Source: Pratylenchus scribneri (Eukaryota > Nematoda > Chromadorea > Rhabditida > Pratylenchidae). From it: a stretch of 64,000 bases of DNA. Below are positions 24,901 through 35,688 of this stretch, piece after piece. Positions within the stretch are counted from its first letter, which is position 1; every line of letters begins with the position of its first letter. The stretch is taken from positions 1-64,000 of the forward strand of contig JAQSEB010000198.1 in the NCBI GenBank assembly GCA_030063045.1. Reading direction: 5' to 3'. The notes under the pieces were generated by a model that saw only the letters and a list, made by a program, of their open reading frames with translations, was not told the DNA's origin and did no database searches. Made by a program: the position numbers and the translations under genes.

Positions 24901-27588
24901 AATTTGTTGATGTTAAGGAAATTGAACGGATTAAACCAATAAAATATTTATGGATGGAAAAATATATGGAAACAAAAGAAAGGGTTAAAAAGCTTGTTAA
25001 AGAATGGGTAAATGAATGTATCATCAAATTAAAAATGGTTTAATATATTTAATAGCATACTACTGCAGAAATATTATTCACTGGTTCTAATTTATTGGGC
25101 ACAATGACATCACGTTCGGATATGGACACAATTGTGGTCACTTATGATGTACAAATATATGAATATAATCAAGAAGCGGAATGCATTATTGAGGAAAAAT
25201 TTGATGAACAAAAAAAGTTTATACAAAGAATAAGAAAATGCGAAAATGATCAATTATTTATATGCAAATTGTGCAAAGTTATTCAAATTAAAATTTCGAA
25301 AAAAGAAATAATAATTTCAGATAAGCCACGTGATTTTGGCGATTAGAATTCCAGGTTCATTGGAACTTGTGAAGGCATTTTTTTGCGAAGATGATAATTA
25401 TGAATCAAAAAGCTTTAATGAATGCATATATAAAGTGAAAGTGGACTTCCTATTCGCCACACTCCAAAATGAGAAACATTTAGAAATATTAACACGAAAC
25501 AAATCTCATGAAATTGATGAAATTCTAGTAAAGCTTTCTAAATTTGATAGACCTAGCTACTTTGCATTAACAGGTAAAAAACATCATCTAAAACATAATT
25601 TAAATATATGATTTAGGACTTAGAGACAACCTTCGAATCCTTGAACAATTTCCCACTGATGGGAAGAATTTTCGAATAGCCTGTGCAGCACTGAAATTAT
25701 GGGCTAAACGTGTGTATTTTTTATAATAATTAATTAATTATTGAAATTAGGTAACAACATTTATGGACCAAAACTTGGCTTTCTGAAGGGTGTACACATG
25801 AATTTATTGATGGCAAAAATTTATTTACGATACCCAACTGCATCAGTGCCTTTCCTTATTGAGCAATTCTTTGCTACATATATTTTATGGTAAGAATAAT
25901 TTTTTAAACTGTTTTTTTTTTCAATAATAGGCCATGGCCAATGCCCGTTCAACTGCTACCAATATCCGAATTAACTTATGAAGAAAGTCGAAAATTAGAT
26001 TTTAGAGGAAATCCTCAGGATTATTTATTGTGGTTTATTAAGGATCCGAACGCAGAAATGCCAATTATTTCGCCTGGCTATATTGAGAGCAACAAAGCAT
26101 CGGATGTTGACCGGTACACAAAATCAATTATGCGCACTTTTATGAGTGAAGGTATAATAAATAAAATAATTTATTTATTTTCTATCAAAAATAGGACTAA
26201 AACAAATACGAGAAATACGCGCTGGGAAAGTTAAATCCACCGGCGGGAATGAATGGCATGATTTCATGCGAGGAAATGATTTGGCACAAAGAGTTAATAC
26301 AAAATAATTTATTTTAATGGTTTGAGTTTAGTATGCACATTATCTTGTGGTCACCTGCCTCACAAAAGTAATTGAAGGCACATTTGGCGATGATTTTTGT
26401 GCAATTACCTCATTGAAAATGCACGATTTTATTCCAACTGATATTGGAAAATTGTTGCCAAAAGAGATTCGTTGGTATCATATAATAGAGGCCGGAAGTC
26501 GAAAAGAATGTTTCATAAATCGAAATGGATATGAAGATATTTCGTAAGTATAAATATATATTAATAGAAGGCGGTTTTAAATTGGCGATAAATCCTAAAA
26601 AAATTGATGCAAAAATTGCAAATATTGACAAAATATAAACAAAATAATGATCAAAATTTGTAAAAATATGTTAATAGTACCAAAAATTCCAAAAAATTTT
26701 TCCTCTATTCACAATAACAAATTATTCAAAGAATTTTTTTCAGAAAATTTTAAAAAATGCCAAAATCATTTTTTCGTTTTCAAAAAATTGCCAAAATTTT
26801 TCAAATAATTTCCAAAATTAAAAAAAATTATAAAATTTATTAAATCAAAAATATTGACGATGTTGCGAAAATGCCGAAATATTGACGGCCAAAAATGGCA
26901 AAATATTGATCAGACAAAGTTGATCAAAATCAGCAAAATATTGACTAAAACATGTTTTTCGTAAATTTCAAATTACTTTTAAGTTCGCAAACAAAATATC
27001 GAAATCAATATAAATCCGCCCCTACTAATATTCATAAAAATTGGGTATAATTTTAGCAAATATAAATGCGATATTTGGTTGGTTGGTTTACAATTGAAAA
27101 AGGATAAACAAATTGATCCGGAAGAAATGATCAATTTGGAAAATACAAAAGAAATGAACGAAGCAAAAGAAAAAATCTACAATGATTATTACGAGTATAA
27201 AAAAAGATTCAATGTAAAATTATTGTAATTATAAAAAAAATATATATTTTTTATTTAATTTTGTAGAAAACAATTGGAGAAAAGCACAAAAATACTTTAA
27301 AGGGAAATTTGCTTTTGTCAATAAATTATGTTAGCGTAAATGATTTACATAAATGGTTTGTTTCTATACAATAAATATTAATCTAAAAAATTGCGGATAA
27401 ATAAATTAAGATTTGTACGAAAGTAAAATATTAGGTATAAAAAGCAGGACATGAATCATTTAGAATTTTATTAATATCCTATTTTTAGTAAAAATTTTCC
27501 TGATTTCTATATTCAATTTCAGGAATATAATGCTGCGTGGATGGGAAATTTATGTGAAAAATTAAGATTAATGATTGATGATGAATGA
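18961..27588 (+). CDS. Fusion: copy 3 modules plus poly(A) polymerase, 1,611 residues
   Basis: Twenty-two exons give a phase-consistent 4,836-nt frame from ATG (MRPRQFSVRKLKK) to TGA. Module exons: 18961-19000, 19054-19149, 19385-19653 (A), 20088-20376 (B), 20537-20576 and 21053-21442 (C), 21839-22026 (D), 22069-22590 (E/F), 23004-23654 (G), 23706-24218 (H). Polymerase exons: 24702-24832, 24885-25007, 25056-25277, 25321-25573, 25617-25709, 25751-25889, 25931-26151, 26195-26292, 26332-26543, 27057-27213, 27267-27355, 27489-27588. Residues 1-999 are the unrecognised modules, including a Lys/Glu/Ser-rich linker with a 17-residue repeat in G. Residues 1000-1611 are PAP. The module-to-PAP junction is a phase-1 intron (24219-24701). 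Separate genes remain possible, but the first PAP exon has no in-frame ATG at its start. Confidence 0.68.
19702..20054. mobile_element. Small terminal-inverted-repeat element in intron
   Basis: CAGCCGATCTCGTTTTT near 19702 is repeated in inverted orientation at about 20038-20054, enclosing some 350 bp of AT-rich DNA in the intron between A and B of copy 3. There is no coding capacity and no obvious long target duplication. It is probably a MITE. Confidence 0.6.
23329..23499 (+). repeat. 51-bp coding tandem repeat in module G
   Basis: About three and a half copies of a 51-bp unit encode KSPKEKKLKESTKEEGG within exon G of copy 3. The repeat is nearly perfect, so recently expanded. Copies 1 and 2 have Lys-rich tails at the same place but lack this repeat. 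It probably forms a disordered, phosphorylatable linker between modules F and H. Confidence 0.9.
24702..27588 (+). CDS. Canonical-type poly(A) polymerase domain
   Basis: Twelve exons encode about 612 residues, close to the length of a eukaryotic canonical PAP. The nucleotidyltransferase core has GS (25083) followed by Asp-Met-Asp (25119 and 25125). The third catalytic Asp is in VDFLFATL (25444). The central domain has KLWAKR-NNIYGPKLGFLKG and WPWPMPVQLL, then MPIISPGY, then an RNA-binding-like C-terminal region (IWLVGLQL) ending in MIDDE. PAP adds poly(A) tails to mRNA in the nucleus with CPSF. All three aspartates are present, so activity is likely. The sequence is divergent (for example a single Gly after GFL), which suggests a paralogue rather than the housekeeping gene. 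Its first exon begins DHELYSERE, the same DHELY as exon A of copy 2. Confidence 0.88.
26563..27031. repeat. Possible old inverted-repeat element in PAP intron
   Basis: The 513-bp intron 26544-27056 has imperfect inverted ends (AATAGAAGGCGGTTTTA on the left; TAAATCCGCCCCTACTA on the right) and an interior full of short CAAAATATTGA-like repeats. It is probably a degraded transposon. The evidence is weak. Confidence 0.35.
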
Positions 27589-27592
27589 TATA
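27117..27592 (+). repeat. Left arm of inverted duplication (PAP 3' end)
   Basis: From TCCGGAAGAAATGATC to just past the PAP stop codon, this sequence recurs in inverted orientation at 30056-30530, with roughly 2.5 kb between the arms. The last exons are almost identical, while intron sequence near the final exon has diverged more. This arm is the functional end of the PAP gene. Confidence 0.9.
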
Positions 27593-28251
27593 TTTATTCT
27601 TTTTTTTGATAAAAATTGAGATTATTTATAATTATAATGATGATATTTATATATATTTATTGATTGTTATGGATTTTTAAAATTAATCACAAAAATGACT
27701 ACACTGATTATGATTACATTATATTTATATAATTTATTTATCTGTTAAAAATTGGAAAAATTCTCATATAATATAAAATTCAAAAAGACTAATTAATGCT
27801 GTTCTTGTTTTTCAAATAAAATTTTATTATTTCTTTTGGTCATTTTGTTATTTCTTTTATTCATTTTAATTTTGGGTAGTAGAAAAAATAATTTGTTGAA
27901 AAGAAGAGTTAGATCCTATTGATTGAATATATTAAAATTAGAAAATCAAATTATTTTTTAAAATTTTTATAGCTAAAATTTTTCCATTCGTTAGCAACTT
28001 TTACTCTTTTTTCCTGGGAAGCCATATTTGATTGAAATACTCTATCTTTTACATAAATTTATATTTATTTATATATATAATATTTTTATTTTTCTAAATT
28101 ATTTAATTCGAATCAATGTAAAAATTTTTATCCGAAATAGAAATAAAAAGAAGATGAAGTAAGGAAAAATATTTTTTCAATTTATTTAATTGTGATATAA
28201 AAATATATGGTAAAATAAATAATGCATTAAATCAACATTAATAATTCCAAT

Positions 28252-29752
28252 CTACATCATCAATGGACGTAATATTTCTGGCATCACTGCTGAAAAAGTT
28301 CCCTGTTCACTTATGGTATCAATGTAAACAATTAATTCTTTATTCTTTCGGGTGGTGGAAATTATGCTCCAAAGCAATTGAAGGCATTCCGAATATCGAA
28401 GTGTGCCCTTTTGATCACCAAACTTCATTTGTTCGAATCGAAGCAATATTTTGGCACATTTTTCTGTCTCCTCATTCATTACCGCTTGGCCAAATTTAGA
28501 AAGGGATGAAATGGCTTAATAAAAAAATAAATATTTATTTTTATAGAAATATTTGAATATTTACTTGAATTTGTGAACAATAATGAGTAATGACAAAATG
28601 AATACAAATTCTTCTCGGCAGGGAGCAATTTGCAAAATTTTTTCATTGACAAACCAAAAATAGCTTCTGCCAATTTTTTTATTCTGAAAATATTTTTAAA
28701 TGATTAAATTAATTTAAAAAATCGAACACAAGTTCCTCGGAATTTTTCAGAGAAAAAAATTTAACAAAAGGATAATCGATAATTTCCATCAATTCCTTTT
28801 CAGCATTTAACTTCATTGAATTAAAGCGATTAATTAAAAAGCCTGCTGCTTGCGCAAAATTGCTTACAGCGACCATCTTTAAATTTTAAACATTTTTAAA
28901 ATAGTTTTATATAATCCACCTAATTTTTTATTCTTTTTAATTATAATTCTATTCTTGCCTGATCATTCTGATCTAGTCGAGGAAATGCTGGCAATATTTT
29001 TGCAATATCAATCGCAATTAGCAATGTTTTGGTTAAGGGAAGTGGCTCTGTATGGAAAACACCATATTTTGTGACATTTTCTTCAAATTTTTCTTTGTCA
29101 AAAAATTTGATCGGCTGTTTCTGAAAAAATATTTATTAATAAATCATTTGTTGATTAACCCTAAAGAATTCAGCATGAGCCAACAAATTATCTTTGCTTT
29201 CAATCAATTATTCAAGTGAACCGAATTTGTCAATAAAAAACTGTTCGGAAATCCAAAAACATTCAGGAAAACATGATTGGCTTTCTCTTCAATATTCAAT
29301 AACTTTTTTAAGAAAATTTGATCTTTGGTATCTTCTATAAATTTAATTTTAATAAATTAATGAAAAAATATTAAATTAGCCAGTAATAATGCTGATTTTA
29401 TTTTCCATTTTTGTTCTTTTTTCACTTTTTTTGACATCTTAAAATTAATAATTTTTTTTAAATTTCAAATTTATTCAAACATTCTTTTTTCATCCCAGCC
29501 TCGATACATCCACGCAACCGACATCCACGACATTTGGAAATTCGCATTTTTCTGGCCGATGGACTTTCCACTGTTCCCTGCAATCTCACATCACAATCGC
29601 ATTGATATTTACGATTGCTCCAAACAAGACGTCTTTAAAAAGTAAAGATAATCATAATTGAATTTGGAGAAAAAATATTTTTGGATTAAATTAAAATTGA
29701 ATCAAAAAATTATTGTTCATATAAACAAACCGACCGAAAGAATGCTCCGCAC
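28252..29752 (-). pseudogene. Nuclear-hormone-receptor-like gene with incomplete DNA-binding domain
   Basis: Reading leftwards, a short exon near 29752-29735 encodes CGAFFR. It joins in phase to an exon from 29632 reading RRLVWSNRKYQC, then CRGCRLRGCIEAGMKKE, which is the second zinc finger of a nuclear receptor. Ligand-binding-type helices follow: LIAIDIAKILPAFPRLDQNDQ (before 28965), NFAQAAGFLINRFN (about 28850), and two last exons ending PEILRPLMM with a stop at 28252. The first zinc finger is not found upstream of CGAFFR, where in-frame stops occur, and the middle exons hold awkward stops. One junction would use a GC donor (CAG|GCAAGA). I infer a truncated or decaying nematode-type NHR. 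A divergent working gene with a hidden first exon is possible. Confidence 0.6.
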
Positions 29753-30055
29753 GGTTAAGAAACGGGTCATCATTTTCTGCCAATTATTTTTAAAAAGTAT
29801 CAAAACTTTCTTTTTTTATTTTTTTACTCAAATAATTAAAACGACTAAAAGGAATAATAAATTGAAATTTTTAAATAATTAATTCATTAATTGAAAAAAA
29901 GGACAGCATTTGTCTTCTTAAAATTTTATATATATGAAAATTTGTCAATTTTTAACCATAAATTTACAATTTATAATGTAATCAGTGTAATAATTTTTGT
30001 GATTATCGTAAACAAAACTCTTATATATATATTAATAACAATCATTAAATATATA

Positions 30056-30530
30056 AATATCATTCAACATCAATCATTAATCTTAATTTTTCAAATAAAT
30101 TTCCCATCCACGCAGCATTATATTCCTGAAAATGAATATAGAAATTATAAAAAAATTTTATTAAATATTTAGTCAGAAAAATAGATTAATTAAAATCTAA
30201 ATGATTTATATTCCTAATATATACTTTCGTACAAATCTTAATTTATTTATCCGCAATTTTTTAGATTAATATTTATTGTATAGAAACAAACCATTTATGT
30301 AAATCATTTACGCTAACATAATTTATTGACAAAAGCAAATTTCCCTTTAAAGTATTTTTGTGCTTTTCTCCAATTGTTTTCTACAAAATTAAATAAAAAA
30401 TATATATTTTTTTTATAATTACAATCATTTTACATTGAATCTTTTTTTATACTCGTAATAATTATTGTAAATTTTTTCTTTTGCTTCGTTCATTTCTTTT
30501 GTATTTTCCAAATTGATCATTTCTTCCGGA
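30056..30530 (-). pseudogene. Inverted fragment of the PAP 3' end
   Basis: This is the reverse complement of 27117-27592. It holds the last part of PAP exon 10, all of exon 11 and most of exon 12 with its stop, but nothing upstream, so it cannot encode a polymerase by itself. Differences include Cys to Phe and Asp to Val near the terminus. Confidence 0.88.
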
Positions 30531-31533
30531 CTTATTTGCCAACACCAAAAAGGGCAATTCCTTAACCTTTTCCAATTTTCCCAAATTATTTCGCTCTATT
30601 GTCGGTAGAAATTAAGGTTACGGAGAACCTTTTTACAGTTTCTATTCAATACCTAATAATAATATTTTCCTAAAAATATGTCAAATTAACTATGTGAATA
30701 TTTCTAGTCAATAATCTAATTTGAAAAATTATTATAAAATAAATACTAATAAAAATTTATGCGCATAAAATTTAAACTAAATAAAATGTCACCGAGTGGA
30801 ACAAAAAAATGTGAAGGCGAACAAAAAAAAAGGAATAAAGGGAAGGGACAAATATTGAAATAATAGAAATATTTTATATATTTGTTATGCATTGATATAA
30901 TTATTCAAAAATATTATGAATTTGTGATGACTAATAAAATTTAACTAGCGGCACAATATAATATTAATATTGTAAAATATTCCATAATCCGACAGCAGCA
31001 GCAGAATGGGGAATTGGAAGAAGAAAATAAAATAAAAAATATTTAAAAACACATCTTTTGTTTGATTGATTGATTTGTTTTGGATGTTGACACGTATTTT
31101 TGAATGGATGTATTTGATTTTGACGGATGTTTGGAAATGATCACATTTTGTTGCAACTGAAAGTTAGTTTAAAATTTGAATAATTTATTATTTAATTTTC
31201 CTGAATATTAAAATCAACAAATTATATTATTTGTCCCATAAAATATATTCGATAGATTTCATCAAAAAGTTACGATTAATTAATATTTTATTTTCGTAGA
31301 TTTATTTTAGAAATGAGTTGCGCAAATTTGGTAAAAATCAATTCCCGGATTTTCGATTTTTAAATTAAATTTGGGTTATTTTTCATTTTTTGTCTTAAAT
31401 ACCAGTTTTGAAGCAGATTTCAAAACAATATTTAGGAATTACTTTTCGTTTGTTTAGATTTTATTAACAACGGTCGTTAGAATGAGGATATATTTTTCAA
31501 ATTCATTTTTTCATTTCGGCCCCACTCACTTTT
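30531..31533. other. Intergenic, no gene seen
   Basis: AT-rich sequence between the inverted PAP fragment and the 3' end of the titin-like gene. No exon, tRNA or repeat is evident. It should contain the 3' untranslated region of the minus-strand giant gene. Confidence 0.6.
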
Positions 31534-34500
31534 TCACTCGGAAACTTTGAGTTCAATTGTGCCTGAGGCTTCGCCACATCGATTTCTGGAAATGCATGAA
31601 AATATGAGTAAAATTGTAGGGAAATTATGGACGAACATTGCCACAATTTTGTATTTGCCAGAATCACTTGGTTGGATGTCATAAATGCGTAGGGTCACTT
31701 GTTGGCCATTTTCTTTGTTTGTGGTCTGTAAAAAACGCAAATTTTTTGTTCAAGTAAAAAATTATTTTTCAATGTCAAAAAATATAATATTTTGAAAACA
31801 AAAATACTTTAATGTTTCATCTTTTAATTAGAAAAAAGATAAACATTTTTATCAGACGACTTATTTATGTAAGTAAAAATTTTAAAAAATTAAATGAATT
31901 CAAAAAAAATTGAATTACATTTTTTGTTCTGTTCAAATTAAAAATGACTGAGAATATTTATTCTATTATAATTAGGCAAATATCAAGTTTACACAATGGT
32001 TTTTAAGCTGCTTATTTAATTTTATTTCACTAATTCTGACCTCATATTTTTTGCTATTCGGAATGATGTGCTGTTCTTGGGCATCGGCCTGGAGACGATA
32101 CCAACTGCAAAATAAATTTCATGGTAAGTATTGCACGCAAAAAATAACAGACCAAAGAACGGGTTCGTCCCCATCAACGTGGAACACCAAATCCACGAAT
32201 TTTTGGTCTTTCTTAGCCTTCAATTCCGTCTTTTTTGCTTGGACCGTTGGCTGTTTGGTGGTGTTGTCTTCCAAATTTGTTGCTTTGCTTTTTTCTAAAA
32301 ATTTACAATTATTTTATTTTTTTCTAAATATTGTCAATGAGTGGGGAGGAATTGAATATCAAAAATTTGATAGGCTTAAAAAAATTTTTTAACAGAATTT
32401 TATCAACATTCGAAAAGACAAATTTTAAAATTTTCTTTAATTTATTATTGTTTTTTAATATTACAAAAAAAAAGATTTAAATTTTTATTTCATTTTTACT
32501 AGCAGCAGAAAATTAAAATAATTTTTTAAATCAACTTTACCATAAATTTTCAAGTCAATTGAGCATTTTGCGTTGCCATCTGAAATATTAAAAAAAAATT
32601 AACTTACTTTCTAGCTAATGGACTAAATTATTTATAATTAATTCCGATTTTTAAGAGGAAATTTTTGATTAAATTGAATGATTTTCTGGATAAATTAATA
32701 ATAATTCCCAAAAATTGTTTGATCACACATTTATTCTCGGCCACGCATTTGTAGTCCCCAGAGTCGGTTGGGAACGCATCGAAAATGGTCAGTCGAGAAT
32801 TCTTGCCAATTCGATCTTCAATGATTTAAGGGAAAATATTTTAAAAAAGAAAATCATGAATTTCCCAAACCAATTCGATAGGCGGTCGAGTCGGTGGCCA
32901 TTTCAATTCGGCTTGGCGAAATCCATTTCACCTCAATTGGTTCAGTTCCTATAGAAAATGCGGTGAAAGAGTTTATTAAAATTTTTTATAGAAAATTTTT
33001 TTGTCAAAGTAATATGGATTATCAAATCAAAAAAAATTATGGCAATAATAACGCAAAAAATTTAAATCCAAACTTTGCCAAAAAATTTATTCAAAAAAGG
33101 ATCATTTAAGGGGCCATAGATTATTCATTACCTTCAATCAATTCAGCGATGAGGACTGTCTCATTGGCACCATTTTGCCGTGTGCCATTGCCATTACCGC
33201 CTATTTCATAGCGCACTCGTTTTTTTGACTCCAAAAACTTTAAAATATTTAGTATTAAATTTTAATAAATTTTGCTTTATTTCATATTGTTCTCTAATTT
33301 TTCATTTTTTATACTGGACCTTTGGAGCCAAATTGTCGCCTTCCCGAATTGGTGGTTTCTGAATTTCCAATTCCATTTGGGTCGTTGAAGTGCCGGCACT
33401 ATTTGTGGCAATGCACTACAAAAATATGATACGAAATTAATGAAAATAATAGGGAAAATAAATTTAATTTGTAAAAATAAATTATTCAAAATCATTTTAA
33501 AACTATTAAATAATAAAATAATTTTTTTATAGAAAATTAGTTTAACAATTTTTAATGCATTTTTGTGACTCTCTCTCTTTCCCTTCTTACGGTATATTTG
33601 CCCGCATCCATGCTTGATGCCTTCAATAGTGCCAATTTTGCTGATTCTCCGTCGAATGAAAGTGCTACAAAATATGAGGGGAAAATAAGAATTCAATTCG
33701 ATTTTATTTTGTTTACAATATCGTTCCGGATGCGAACTCAACGGAGTGCCATTATGGGTCCAGGCAATTGATGGTGTAGGTACGCCTAGATATAGAGAAA
33801 TTTTTTTCTCAAATTCTAAATTTTTTAATATAATAATCAAACCATCAAATGCGCAAACAACGGTCAATGGCTCGCCAATTGTGCCCTAAAGAAATTTTTT
33901 ATTTAAAAAAATTTTATCCATTAATTAGCCAGCCATGAGTTTCCCAGTTCCCACCTTCATCTTTTTGGGCAATTCCTTTGTGCTTTTTGGTGCCAAAATC
34001 GGTTGAATTTCCTTTTTGGATTTCCTCCTTTGTGCCCCTGCTCCAGGTGTTCCTTCCCTCGATTTTGCCGCCTGCATCACCTCCACTCGGGCAGTGCAAA
34101 TTGCAATTCCCTCCGAATTTTTTGCCGTACAATTGTAGTCCCCACTGTCGCTGGTGCTCAATGAATGCACTTCCAGATAAAAAAAGTCGCTGTAATTTTG
34201 ATTTTTATAATGGAATTTAAGCTGTGTGATCCGATATCATTAAATTTATTCAAAAAATTTTATGTCGAAAAATTTTTGTGCATTTTATAAATAATTTGTA
34301 CGCCAGAAAAATTTGGATAAAATTAATTAATTTTATGAGTAAATTAAATTAATTTTTATCTATTTAATTTCCCTATTAAAATTAAAATATTATTAAAAAT
34401 CGCCTAATAAGGGAAATTTTATTTTTAAAATTTTATAAGCAAAGTAGATAAAAAAATGTGCAAAAAGATTGGAATTTTATCAAATTTTCAATTTAATTTC

Positions 34501-35688
34501 ATTTTTTTTAGATTTTTCAGATCCATTTAAATTCATTTAAGTCTGATAGATTTTAGGATTTATAATTTGATTAAAAATTTCCTTCCAGTTAACATACCCT
34601 TCTCGGAATAGATTGTATTTGGCGCCTGAAAATAATATTTTTCAAAATTATAAAACCCAATGGAATTTACCAGTCTCGAGGATGACGCCATTCCGTTCCC
34701 ACTGAACTTCGGGTGTTGGATTTGCGCTAATTGCCGTTTTCAATCTACAAAAAAATGTAGAGAAAAATTGTTAAATAAATTTCACCTCAAATTCTTTCCT
34801 TCATCAATTTGTTTCTTCGGTTTCGGTCGCACAAAAAATCGTGGTCTACATGTTCTGCAAAAAAAAGGAAAAAATATTTTCCCTATTTGGTAAAAGAATT
34901 TTGGGCACAAAATAAATCAATTTTTAAAATGAATATTGGCTTTAATTTTACCATTTTGGATATCATTTTATAGTGCTGATTGGATTGATTTAATTATAAT
35001 TATGTGGAATTGATAGAAATTTCAAAAAAGTTAGAACAAAAAGCTGCAAAAAAATGCCAAAATTTTGAAATTAATTACCATAACTTTCTGCTTAAGGATT
35101 CTTTGATTAATCATTTTGATATATATCAAAATGTTCTAAAGAAAGTGATTAATCCTTGATTATGAATGTTTTATTAAAAAATTGAAAGATTAATGAGATT
35201 TTGGTCGGCAGAATTCGTAATATTTTCCCAACATACTTTGCGTTTCGTTGATCAATTGCTGCTTTGACGAATTGTAGTGCTAAAAAATGACAAAATTTAT
35301 TCACGATTCAATTTTCGATTTCTTGCCTGATTTCTGATTCTTTCGATTTTCGCTGCTCATGCTAATTTCCATTGGTTCTTTGCCTAAATTCTCCTCTCCT
35401 CCTTCGCCTCCAACAAGTCGAACAATTTCATCGTTCAAATTTGTCAGTGAATTTTGTCGGCTTTCTGCAACAAATAAAGGAAAATATTAAAATTAAATTC
35501 TATAATTGTCAAAAAAGAAGTTTGATTGCTGAATTTATATTAATTTTATGAAGATTTAAAAAAATCTATAATTCTTTCATTCAAATTCCATATTTTCACC
35601 TTCTAGCATGCTGGTTGGTGTATTTGTCATTGATCTTGATGCTGGTTCTTTTGTTGTTGATTTTGACTTTGATCGTCGTCGTCGTAGT
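31534..35688 (-). CDS. Titin-like gene: C-terminal Ig domains
   Basis: Nineteen small exons: 35600-35688, 35327-35464, 35237-35279, 34786-34854, 34671-34744, 34598-34625, 33955-34189, 33843-33885, 33717-33785, 33591-33664, 33320-33415, 33132-33237, 32871-32948, 32729-32815, 32541-32579, 32153-32294, 32041-32104, 31637-31725, 31534-31585. They begin with a Ser/Arg-rich linker (KLRRRRSKSKSTTKE). About four I-set Ig domains follow, each with the core Trp and the D-x-G-x-Y-x-C/V motif: SGDYNCTAKN, MDAGKYTCIATN, SGDYKCVAENKYG and SGKYKIVAINRCG. Exon 35327-35464 ends at a GC donor (TCAG|GCAAGA). The reading frame stops at TGA immediately before a GTGAGT, so intron retention versus splicing here would decide the C-terminus. 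Confidence 0.82.

Noticed and set aside
29658..30172. Plus-strand lysine/isoleucine-rich frames
   Set aside because: AT-rich sequence antisense to the receptor exons and overlapping the inverted PAP fragment; no splice or homology support.
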